Assembly (NCBI GenBank): GCA_022766385.1
Contig: JALEPJ010000027.1
Location: forward strand, 1 to 45,067
Origin: Rikenellaceae bacterium
Lineage (GTDB): Bacteria; Bacteroidota; Bacteroidia; Bacteroidales; UBA932
Direction: 5' to 3'
DNA length: 45,067 nucleotides
Part shown: positions 18,490 through 25,597 of the stretch, piece by piece
How the letters are laid out: every line of letters starts with the position of its first letter
Position numbering within the stretch: the stretch's first letter is position 1
Program-made: the position numbers and the translations under genes
Notes under the pieces: model-generated
What the model saw: only the letters and a program-made list of their open reading frames with translations
Told to the model about the DNA's origin: nothing
Databases searched by the model: none

Positions 18490-19350
18490 TTATCCTAAAT
18501 AGGTTTTCAACAATTTGCTTGCGTTAGGTTTCTTGAGCTTTCTGATAGCCTTTTCCTTAATCTGACGCACACGTTCACGGGTAAGGTCGAGACGTTCGCC
18601 AATCTCTTCGAGAGTCATCTCCTGGCAGCCTATTCCGAAGAAGGACTTAATGATTTCCCTCTCTCTAGGAGTGAGAATCTGGAGCGCACGCTCAATTTCC
18701 GTGCTCAAAGACTCGTTGACCAGAGACCTGTCGGCAGAAGGAGAATCGTCATTCGGAAGGACGTCGAGAAGACTATTGTCCTCACCCTCAACAAAAGGAG
18801 CGTCCACAGAAACGTGACGTCCCGACACTCTGAGGGTATCGGCAATCTTGTCCTTAGACACCTCAATCATTTCTGCGAGTTCATCGTTCGAAGGCTGACG
18901 TTCATTCTCCTGTTCGAACTTTCCGAGTGCCTTGTTGATCTTGTTGAGAGAGCCTACCTGATTCAGAGGCAGACGGACGATACGTGATTGCTCCGCAAGA
19001 GCCTGAAGTATGGACTGGCGTATCCACCATACTGCGTATGATATGAATTTGAAACCTCTGGTTTCGTCGAATTTTTCTGCCGCCTTGATCAGGCCAAGAT
19101 TGCCCTCATTGATAAGGTCCGGCAGGCTGAGTCCCTGATTCTGATACTGTTTCGCAACAGAAACGACGAATCGGAGATTCGCACGGGTAAGTTTCTCAAG
19201 GGCCTCCTGGTCTCCTTTGCGTATTCTCTGCGCAAGCTCTACTTCCTCTTCGGGAGATACGAGCTCCTCCCTTCCGATTTCCTGCAGATACTTGTCCAGC
19301 GAAGCGCTTTCACGGTTGGTAATTGACTTTGTAATCTTTAATTGTCTCAT
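18490..19350 (-). CDS. rpoD: Primary sigma-70 factor of RNA polymerase (short Bacteroidota type)
   Basis: A 286-residue housekeeping sigma factor (also called sigA). It lacks region 1.1, as expected for Bacteroidota, starting with [26 protein letters not shown], which runs into region 1.2. Region 2 (about 57-125) contains the core-binding [13 protein letters not shown] and the -7/-10 reading segment [11 protein letters not shown]; region 3 is about 135-210; region 4 carries the helix-turn-helix [23 protein letters not shown] sequence near the end. It would read the TAnnTTTG promoters marked throughout this window. A terminator-like hairpin precedes the start codon, and argS follows after 2 nt. 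Confidence 0.97.
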   Translation of the reverse strand: MRQLKITKSITNRESASLDKYLQEIGREELVSPEEEVELAQRIRKGDQEALEKLTRANLRFVVSVAKQYQNQGLSLPDLINEGNLGLIKAAEKFDETRGFKFISYAVWWIRQSILQALAEQSRIVRLPLNQVGSLNKINKALGKFEQENERQPSNDELAEMIEVSKDKIADTLRVSGRHVSVDAPFVEGEDNSLLDVLPNDDSPSADRSLVNESLSTEIERALQILTPREREIIKSFFGIGCQEMTLEEIGERLDLTRERVRQIKEKAIRKLKKPNASKLLKTYLG

Positions 19351-19359
19351 ATGGTGTAT

Positions 19360-19392
19360 AATGAAAATTCGCGCCCCTGAGCGGGACGCGAA
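19360..19392 (-). terminator. Terminator-like hairpin between htrA and rpoD
   Basis: On the minus strand TTCGCGTCCC (19392-19383), loop GCTCA, GGGGCGCGAA (19377-19368) form a 10-bp stem with one G-U pair, followed by TTTTCATT. It lies 28 nt after the htrA stop and its T-tract ends about 10 nt before the rpoD ATG at 19350. No TAnnTTTG box fits between hairpin and rpoD, so rpoD transcripts must read through it or start upstream of it. Confidence 0.65.
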
Positions 19393-19420
19393 CTGTATGA
19401 ATCACGACTTCACCCTGGGA

Positions 19421-20878
19421 TTATTCCTTGCCGAAGGCGAAGTATGATGATCTGCCGTTTGCCGTAACACCCTCGATGTACACAGCGCGTTTTGCTTTCT
19501 TCGCGATTTCGACTACTTCTTCCGGTTTGCTTACAGGCTGATCGTTGACATAGAGAATAACGAATCCGTCGCTGGCACCCGCATCAAGGAGTTTTCCGCT
19601 GCCTAACGATACAATCTCAACACCTCTCTTGAGATTCAATCTGGCAAGCGTCTCATTTGATGCCTTCTTGATCTTGCATCCGTAGAATGAAACGGAACCA
19701 TCCTCATTCAAGGTGCCGGTCTCCGAAACAGTGCCCTGGAATGTTACCTGGATATCTTTCTTAACACCATTTCTGATGATGGTAAGAGTAGCGTTATCGC
19801 CCGGACGATATCCGTTGACCTTCTCCTGTACTGATGCTGCATTTGTTATCTTGGCTCCGTCGATAGCGATGAGAACATCATCCTTCTTCAGGCCTCCCTT
19901 GTCGGCTGCACTTCCTGCTGAAACCTCATTGATATATACTCCATCCATTGAAGAAAGTTTCAATTCTTTTGCAGTTTCTTCGGTAATCTCAGACATAGTG
20001 ATACCCAGGACAGCTCTCTTGACAGAACCGAAGTCAATGAGGTCGCTGACTATCTTGCTGACGATGTTTGACGGAACAGCGAATGAATAGCCTGAATAAG
20101 AACCGGTCTGCGAGTAAATCATAGTGTTGATGCCGACAAGCTCGCCCTTCTTGTTCACAAGAGCACCGCCTGAATTACCAGGATTCACTACGGCATCAGT
20201 CTGAATGAAAGACTCAATCTTGAATTCGCCAGGCTGGGTCATACTGCGGCCCTTAGCGCTGACAATACCGGCAGTTATGGTGCTGCGCAGATTGTATGGG
20301 CTGCCAATGGCAATTACCCATTCACCCAGACGCAGTTTGTCAGAATCAGCAAAAGGAATGGTTGGAAGACCCTCTGCATCAATCTTGATCAGCGCCACAT
20401 CGGTAGCTTCATCTGTTCCGATGACTGTAGCGTCATAGGTCTTATTGTTGTTGAGAGTAACCTGAACTGTGGTTGCACCGTCAATGACGTGATTGTTGGT
20501 GACAATATAACCGTCAGGGCGGATGATAACACCTGATCCGCTGCCCTTCTGTTCGCGTTCCTTAGGAACCTGTCCCCCACCGTAACCGAAGAAGAACTCA
20601 AAAGGATCGAAAGACTGCTGAATCTGTTTCTTAACGGTCACAGATACATAAACAACCGCATCGACACAAGATTCCGCTGCATATGTAAAATCCGGATAAT
20701 CCGTTTCTTCAAGATTGACTGTCCTGTATTGTGAGCCGTCAGTGGCTACAGGAATCTTTTCTCTGTCCGAAGTCACATTATTGGCAATGGCATAAGCTGT
20801 CAAGCCGCTCAAAAGGACAGAAATAGCAACTACTAAAATCGACTTTCTCATATTTTTAAATATTTGGTTTATCTTCAT
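19421..20878 (-). CDS. HtrA/DegQ-type periplasmic serine protease with two PDZ domains
   Basis: A 485-residue Do-family protease/chaperone that degrades or refolds damaged envelope proteins. The N-terminus is a signal peptide or anchor (about 10-32), followed by a chymotrypsin-like domain with the triad His130 (TNNHVID), Asp160 (TDVALIK) and Ser236 (GNSGGAL), then PDZ1 (about 285-370, LGITMSE...) and a degenerate PDZ2 (about 395-480). Two starts are possible: ATG at 20878 or at 20851 (MRKSILVV, directly ahead of the hydrophobic stretch). No TAnnTTTG box is seen upstream; instead a perfect 13-bp palindrome lies at 20893-20905, suggesting dedicated control. Divergent from dnaN. Confidence 0.95.
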   Translation of the reverse strand: MKINQIFKNMRKSILVVAISVLLSGLTAYAIANNVTSDREKIPVATDGSQYRTVNLEETDYPDFTYAAESCVDAVVYVSVTVKKQIQQSFDPFEFFFGYGGGQVPKEREQKGSGSGVIIRPDGYIVTNNHVIDGATTVQVTLNNNKTYDATVIGTDEATDVALIKIDAEGLPTIPFADSDKLRLGEWVIAIGSPYNLRSTITAGIVSAKGRSMTQPGEFKIESFIQTDAVVNPGNSGGALVNKKGELVGINTMIYSQTGSYSGYSFAVPSNIVSKIVSDLIDFGSVKRAVLGITMSEITEETAKELKLSSMDGVYINEVSAGSAADKGGLKKDDVLIAIDGAKITNAASVQEKVNGYRPGDNATLTIIRNGVKKDIQVTFQGTVSETGTLNEDGSVSFYGCKIKKASNETLARLNLKRGVEIVSLGSGKLLDAGASDGFVILYVNDQPVSKPEEVVEIAKKAKRAVYIEGVTANGRSSYFAFGKE

Positions 20879-20892
20879 TGTTGAAACCTCAC

Positions 20893-20905
20893 TGACAAAT
20901 TGTCA
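20893..20905. promoter_or_regulatory. Perfect palindrome TGACAAATTGTCA in front of htrA
   Basis: A perfect inverted repeat, TGACAA-A-TTGTCA, centred 21 bp upstream of the htrA ATG at 20878 and about 98 bp upstream of the dnaN ATG. Its position in the htrA leader, the lack of a standard -7 box for htrA, and its full symmetry make it a candidate operator for an envelope- or heat-stress regulator. The binding protein is unknown. Confidence 0.45.
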
Positions 20906-20961
20906 TAAAATTTCAAACCATACAAAAAATCCAAATTATATGCCAAATATCAGGTAAAATT

Positions 20962-20975
20962 CTTACTTTTGTAAG
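20962..20975 (+). promoter_or_regulatory. dnaN promoter -7 box with overlapping inverted repeat
   Basis: TACTTTTG (20964-20971) matches TAnnTTTG, 26 nt upstream of the dnaN ATG. It is embedded in CTTAC-TTTT-GTAAG (20962-20975), a perfect inverted repeat. The -33 element is weak. Confidence 0.5.
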
Positions 20976-20996
20976 TAAACCAAAAAAAACAGAATT

Positions 20997-22115
20997 ATGG
21001 AATTCAAAGTATCCAGCCAAGAGCTGCTTAAAAGCATATCAGACGTATCCAAGGCCATACCGGGAAAGGCGGCTCTCGCCATTCTTGAGAATTTCCTCTT
21101 CGTTCTGAAGGGGAATGAATTGGAAATCACCGCTTCCGATTCTGAACTCACCCTCAGAACCAGACTGGAAGTGGAATCCACTGTTGAGGAAGGCAGCATG
21201 GCTATACCTGCGAAACATATTACAGAGTTTCTGAAGGCCCTCCCTGACCAGCCAATCAGCATAAAGACTTCCGGAGACAGCACTTTCGAATGCCGCTATC
21301 AGAACGGTAGTTTCCAGCTTCCATACTTCCCTGCTGAGGATTATCCTGACATTAAGGGAGCATCAGAAGATGCCGTTACGGTCGTTTTCCCGGCTCAGAC
21401 TCTCGCAGAAGGAATCAGCGGTACCATATATGCGGCAGCGGATGATGAGATGAGGCCCGCAATGAACGGTATCTTCTTCGACATAGATGCTGCATCCACC
21501 ACTCTCGTGGCTTCGGATTCGCACAAGCTCATATGCTACTCGGCTAATGACGTGAAGTCACCCGGCAAGTATTCTTTCATACTCCACAAGAAGTCCGCTG
21601 CAGTTCTCAGATCCATACTCGGAAAAGACAATGACGAAGTCAATGTAAGCTTCGATGCGTCCACCGTTGTATTCAGTTTTGGTGCGACCACTATGATATG
21701 CAGGCTCATAGTCGGCAAGTTCCCGAAATACAGGGATGTAATTCCTCAGAATAATTCCAATGTGCTGAGAATAGACAGGGTGCAGTTCCTGAACACCATC
21801 AAGCGTATCGCAGTTTGCGCAAGCAAATCCAACAGCCATATTAAGCTTGACCTCAAAACCAATCAGATAGAAGCTACAGCCCAGGACCTCGGCTTTGCTA
21901 CCACAGCATACGAAAAGATAGCCTGTGACTATAACGGAACAGATATGACCATAGGTTTCAAGTCTCCTTTCCTCATCGAGATACTCTCCAATATGTCCTG
22001 CGAGACGCTCGTGATGAAGTTTGCAGACCCTCGAAGAGCAGCCCTCATTGTTCCTTCTGAGGAAGAGATGGAAAGCGATAGAATCTGCGGTATCCTTATG
22101 CCTGTGGCCATCTAA
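20997..22115 (+). CDS. dnaN: DNA polymerase III beta subunit (sliding clamp)
   Basis: A 372-residue processivity clamp, three repeated clamp domains (about 1-118, 128-245, 246-372), working as a ring dimer that holds replicative polymerase on DNA. Diagnostic stretches: MEFKVSSQELLKSISDVSKAIP, the domain 2 start FPAQTLAEGISGTIYAAADDEMRPAMNGI, and a C-terminal RICGILMPVAI-type ending (the canonical P[ML][RK] is PVAI here). Length is standard. dnaA is not adjacent in this window. It is the first gene of a plus-strand operon with an exonuclease and mnmA; the next start is 13 nt downstream. Confidence 0.97.
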   Translation: MEFKVSSQELLKSISDVSKAIPGKAALAILENFLFVLKGNELEITASDSELTLRTRLEVESTVEEGSMAIPAKHITEFLKALPDQPISIKTSGDSTFECRYQNGSFQLPYFPAEDYPDIKGASEDAVTVVFPAQTLAEGISGTIYAAADDEMRPAMNGIFFDIDAASTTLVASDSHKLICYSANDVKSPGKYSFILHKKSAAVLRSILGKDNDEVNVSFDASTVVFSFGATTMICRLIVGKFPKYRDVIPQNNSNVLRIDRVQFLNTIKRIAVCASKSNSHIKLDLKTNQIEATAQDLGFATTAYEKIACDYNGTDMTIGFKSPFLIEILSNMSCETLVMKFADPRRAALIVPSEEEMESDRICGILMPVAI

Positions 22116-22128
22116 TACCCGAGTACCA

Positions 22129-23031
22129 ATGGAATTGAATCTTAACAGACCTTTGGTGTTCTTCGATATTGAGAGCACCGGTCTGAATATCGCGTCCGAT
22201 TCAATAGTTGAATTGAGTTTCGTCAAGGTTTTCCCGGGTGGAGAACAAAGAATCAAGACTTGGAGAATGTGTCCTTGGGACTATGAGGGAAACAGACAGA
22301 GAGCCATAAGCCCAAGCGCAAGTGCGGTAAACGGTATCACTGACAGCGAAGTGGCCGCTTGTCCGAAGTTTTACGAATTGGCTGACGAAATCATCTCCTG
22401 GCTGGAGGACAGTGACCTCTCCGGCTTCAATTCTGCAAAATTCGACCTGCCAATGCTGGCTGAAGAGATAGAGAGGGTCAGAACATACAAGAAGAAGGAA
22501 TTCAAGCTGAATCTTCACGAGATGAAGATGATTGACGTACAGACCTTGTACCACGTTCTTGAGCCGAGAAATCTCAAGGCAGCCTACAGGTTCTACTGCA
22601 ATGGTGCCGAGCTCGAGAACGCACATACCGCCGAAGCTGACACCGTAGCCACTTACGAAGTCCTCAAGGCCCAGTTGGACAAGTACCCTGATCAGCTCAA
22701 GAATGATGTGGACTTCCTTTCCAATTTTGCAGGGAGACCTAAAGCTGTCGATTATGCCGGCAGACTGATTTATAACGACAAGAAGGAGCCGGTAATCAGT
22801 TTCGGAAAGCACAAAGGCAAGACGGCACGCGAAGTATACCTTACTGAACCTTCATATTTCAGCTGGATACAGCAGGGTGAATTCACCCTCGATACCAAAC
22901 GCCAGTTCGCCATTCTCAAGGATGCTTATGAAGCTGAGAAGAAAATGGCCAAGAGCAGGCCACTTACTGATGACGAACTGATGGAAGCAAGGAAACAGCT
23001 TTCGGACAAGTTCACAGGAAAACTGTTCTGA
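22129..23031 (+). CDS. DEDDh 3'-5' exonuclease with ExoX-like C-terminal domain
   Basis: A 300-residue exonuclease from the ATG at 22129; the longer frame from 22021 overlaps dnaN and is not used. All DEDDh residues are visible: Asp13 and Glu15 in FFDIESTGLN, Asp106 in NSAKFDLPML, His166 and Asp171 in HTAEADTVATYEV. Residues about 224-263 (ISFGKHKGKTAREVYLTEPSYFSWIQQGEF) match the small C-terminal domain of exonuclease X-like proteins. It lies between the clamp gene and mnmA with spacings of 13 and 5 nt. Proofreading or DNA/RNA repair is plausible; whether it is the DnaQ-equivalent of the replisome cannot be told from sequence. Confidence 0.9.
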   Translation: MELNLNRPLVFFDIESTGLNIASDSIVELSFVKVFPGGEQRIKTWRMCPWDYEGNRQRAISPSASAVNGITDSEVAACPKFYELADEIISWLEDSDLSGFNSAKFDLPMLAEEIERVRTYKKKEFKLNLHEMKMIDVQTLYHVLEPRNLKAAYRFYCNGAELENAHTAEADTVATYEVLKAQLDKYPDQLKNDVDFLSNFAGRPKAVDYAGRLIYNDKKEPVISFGKHKGKTAREVYLTEPSYFSWIQQGEFTLDTKRQFAILKDAYEAEKKMAKSRPLTDDELMEARKQLSDKFTGKLF

Positions 23032-23036
23032 TAACG

Positions 23037-24422
23037 ATGAAAGTCTGTGTAGGATTGTCAGGAGGAGTAGACTCCAGCGTCGCAGCCCTGTTGCTCAAAC
23101 AACAGGGCTACGATGTCTTTGCTATGTTCATGCAGAACTGGCACGACACCGAAGGTACACTCCACGGAGACTGCGAATGGGAAGAGGACAGATTCGTTGC
23201 TGAGATGGTTGCCAGGAAAATCGGCATCCCTTTCTATTTCGTAGACCTTTCCCGGGAGTATCGTCAGAGGGTGGTCGATTATATGTTCAACGAATACTCA
23301 AAAGGCCGTACACCCAACCCTGACGTACTCTGTAACAGGGAAATAAAGTTTGATGCCTTTTTGAAGGCAGCGGAAAAGCTGGGGGCAGATATGGTGGCCA
23401 CAGGCCATTATTGCCGCAAAGAAAGCATAGTCGGTGAAGACGGGAAGAGCATTTACCGTATACTCGCCGGCAGCGATCCGAATAAGGACCAAAGCTATTT
23501 CCTGTGCCAATTGTCGCAGCAGCAGCTGGCCAAGGCAATGTTTCCCATTGGCGACATTCTCAAACCTGAGGTTCGCAGGCTGGCAAAGGAAGCTGATCTC
23601 CCTTCAGCTGACAAGAAGGACTCACAGGGCATCTGTTTCGTCGGCAAGGTTGACCTGCCGTTATTCCTGCAGCAAAAGCTCAAATCCGTAGAGGGAGACA
23701 TCGTGGAAGTCTATGATGCTTTCTATGCTGATAATGAGCAATATAAGTTTATGCGTGAGAGCCTTTCTTCTATTCTGGAAGACGAAAAGGCTGAAGTCAA
23801 TATGATTACCGAGTACATTTCGGAGGACAAGATGAGCTCCCAAGGCTGTTCAAAGAACAAGTACAGTGAGGAAAAGATAAGTGCTTTGGATGAAAGTGTA
23901 CTTGAACGTCTTTCTACGGTTATTGACTACTCAGGCATAGGTTTCGAGACTGAAACATACCGATCAGGAAAGAAGCACGTAAAGAAAACCAGGTATAAGG
24001 AGAACCCTTACGGCAAGATAGTAGGACGCCACGAAGGCGCACAATTCTACACAATAGGTCAGAGGAAGGGACTCAATGTCGGAGGCCACAAGGACTCGCT
24101 CTTTGTAATTTCCACTGACATAGAACGCAATATCATATATGTGGGGGAAGGGCACAGGCACAAGGGACTTTCAAGACTCTGCCTGCGTATAGATGCAAAC
24201 GAAATCCATTGGATACGCGAGGATCTGAAAATGGGCGAAAACGAAATCAGGAGATACCGGGTTAGAATCCGTTACAGGCAGCCTCTTCAAGACGCCACGC
24301 TGATAATGAAGAAAAACGCCCTTTTCATCCTCTTCGATGCTCCTCAGAGGGGTATCACCTCAGGACAGTTTGCGGTCTGGTATTCAGGGGACGGAGAGAT
24401 GCTCGGTTCAGGAAGCATATAG
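23037..24422 (+). CDS. mnmA: tRNA-specific 2-thiouridylase MnmA with long insertion
   Basis: A 461-residue enzyme that thiolates U34 of tRNA-Lys, -Glu and -Gln. The PP-loop GLSGGVDSS (6-14), the D-type loop region NPDVLCN with catalytic Cys99, GHYCR, KDQSYFLCQL, and the second catalytic Cys200 (DSQGICFVG) are all present. The C-terminal domain starts at KIVGRHEGAQFYTIGQRKGLNVGG (about 327-350). Between VEGDIVEV and this stretch lies a charged, mostly helical insert of roughly 100 residues (about 225-325). The usual family length is about 360, with shorter inserts at this position in other Bacteroidota. Catalytic residues are intact, so it should be active. Third gene of the dnaN operon. Confidence 0.95.
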   Translation: MKVCVGLSGGVDSSVAALLLKQQGYDVFAMFMQNWHDTEGTLHGDCEWEEDRFVAEMVARKIGIPFYFVDLSREYRQRVVDYMFNEYSKGRTPNPDVLCNREIKFDAFLKAAEKLGADMVATGHYCRKESIVGEDGKSIYRILAGSDPNKDQSYFLCQLSQQQLAKAMFPIGDILKPEVRRLAKEADLPSADKKDSQGICFVGKVDLPLFLQQKLKSVEGDIVEVYDAFYADNEQYKFMRESLSSILEDEKAEVNMITEYISEDKMSSQGCSKNKYSEEKISALDESVLERLSTVIDYSGIGFETETYRSGKKHVKKTRYKENPYGKIVGRHEGAQFYTIGQRKGLNVGGHKDSLFVISTDIERNIIYVGEGHRHKGLSRLCLRIDANEIHWIREDLKMGENEIRRYRVRIRYRQPLQDATLIMKKNALFILFDAPQRGITSGQFAVWYSGDGEMLGSGSI

Positions 24423-24450
24423 CAGGATACTCCCGATACCATCTTGATAA

Positions 24451-24924
24451 TCAGATGTTGTCAAAGATAAAAGGAAGGAGGTCATCTACCTTTTCAAACT
24501 TAATCAGGCACTCTGATCCGGCCAAAATCACTTTCAAATCACGTCCGTATCTGGTTTGACATTGCGCCATAACCTGACGACAGGCTCCGCAAGGGCTGGC
24601 AGGATAGGGGCAGATGACGCCATTCTGTGAAGCGACTATCGCAAGGGAGATAGGCGCTTTGTCGGGATGGTTTGCTCCAGCGGCGAACAACGCTGTCCTT
24701 TCGGCGCAAAGGCCTGACGGATATGCTGCATTCTCCTGATTGGCGCCCTTGACGATGCTTCCGTCCTCAAGCAAAACAGCAGCACCCACATTGAAATTTG
24801 AATAAGGCGCATATGAGCCCTTCATAGCGTCAATGGCAGCTTCCACCAAAAGTCTGTCTTCTGCATTGAGTTCCTCTATGGAAGCATACTCGATATAGTC
24901 AATCGTCAACTCTTTTCTGGTCAT
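24451..24924 (-). CDS. cdd: Cytidine deaminase
   Basis: A 157-residue zinc enzyme converting cytidine or deoxycytidine to uridine or deoxyuridine in pyrimidine salvage. Motifs: PYSNFNVGAA (40-49), zinc-binding Cys73 with catalytic Glu75 in CAERTALF, and PCGACRQ with Cys112 and Cys115 completing the zinc site. This is the homotetrameric small-CDA type, slightly longer at the N-terminus than usual. Convergent with mnmA (28 nt apart; no strong terminator seen). A TATATTTG box (24949-24956, minus strand) lies 25 nt upstream. Confidence 0.95.
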   Translation of the reverse strand: MTRKELTIDYIEYASIEELNAEDRLLVEAAIDAMKGSYAPYSNFNVGAAVLLEDGSIVKGANQENAAYPSGLCAERTALFAAGANHPDKAPISLAIVASQNGVICPYPASPCGACRQVMAQCQTRYGRDLKVILAGSECLIKFEKVDDLLPFIFDNI

Positions 24925-24948
24925 ATGTCATTAATTGTAGGTCGTTTT

Positions 24949-24977
24949 CAAATATACTGCATTTTTCTTTATATTTG
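24949..24977. promoter_or_regulatory. Back-to-back promoter boxes between cdd and the FAH-like gene
   Basis: Minus strand TATATTTG (24949-24956) faces cdd; plus strand TATATTTG (24970-24977) faces the FAH-like gene. Both are identical exact matches to TAnnTTTG, with 13 bp between them, forming an inverted repeat CAAATATA-N13-TATATTTG. -33 elements are weak. Confidence 0.55.
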
Positions 24978-24998
24978 CCGAAATTTGTCGTGAAACTA

Positions 24999-25574
24999 AT
25001 GAATATCGTTGTCAGAACCGCTTCAGGCAAGTATATAGTGAGGCCTGACACCACTTGGGAGAAGGACAATGAAAACCTGTACCTTCCGGAATTCGTGGAT
25101 GGGATCTCCTACACTCCCGTGCTTTTCGCCAGGATTTGCAAGCCAGGCAGAAGCATAGGCAGGAGCTTCGCAGCCAGATACTATGATGCTGTCAATTATG
25201 GAGTGCTCCTCTATCCCGAAAGTCTTCTGGACGGCAGCGAGGAGGCTTTCGCCTGTGCTTCCTGCCTCGACCATACCTCCTTTCTCCCCTTCCCGCTTCA
25301 GGACAGGAGCTGTCTCTCCAGCGAAGGTCAATTCGATTTGAGCATAAGGAGGGGCAATGGAGATGAAAAGCAGGTCAGGCTCAATTCATCATCAGCAGCA
25401 ATAATCGAAAGCGCCATCGTCGAAGCCACCAGATTCATCTACATACGCTCGGGAGACCTCATTGCAATAGAGCTTCAGGCCCGCGAGATGGCAGGATGCA
25501 GAGAGGACGGAAGGCTGGAATTCAGGGGCAATTGCTTCGGCCAGGCCGCTATAGGCTTTGACCTTATCTATTGA
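24999..25574 (+). CDS. Fumarylacetoacetate hydrolase-fold protein lacking the metal ligands
   Basis: A 191-residue protein that I place in the FAH/2-keto-acid hydrolase superfamily from its order of motifs: IVRPDTTW, the LYLPEFVDGISY strand, ARICKPGRSIGRSFAARYYDAVNYGVLL and a C-terminal YIRSGDLI. In active relatives the segment after the SY position carries an E-x-E metal pair (as in YEIELVLRI) and a later Asp (LDMTARD-like). Here these are YTPVLFARI (about 39-46) and VLLYPES, so both glutamates and the aspartate are absent, as is the GTPxGVG-type loop. It is therefore probably non-enzymatic or works by another mechanism. Start: ATG at 24999; the TTG at 24975 lies inside the -7 box. Function unknown. 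Confidence 0.7.
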   Translation: MNIVVRTASGKYIVRPDTTWEKDNENLYLPEFVDGISYTPVLFARICKPGRSIGRSFAARYYDAVNYGVLLYPESLLDGSEEAFACASCLDHTSFLPFPLQDRSCLSSEGQFDLSIRRGNGDEKQVRLNSSSAAIIESAIVEATRFIYIRSGDLIAIELQAREMAGCREDGRLEFRGNCFGQAAIGFDLIY

Positions 25575-25597
25575 CCCATCCTGCGGGTAAAGGACTA

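Noticed and set aside
22021..22128. 36-residue N-terminal extension of the exonuclease
   Set aside because: It overlaps dnaN out of frame; the ATG at 22129 gives the standard start of the DEDDh domain.
21558..22256. 232-codon minus-strand open frame
   Set aside because: Antisense to dnaN and the exonuclease start; a codon-structure shadow.
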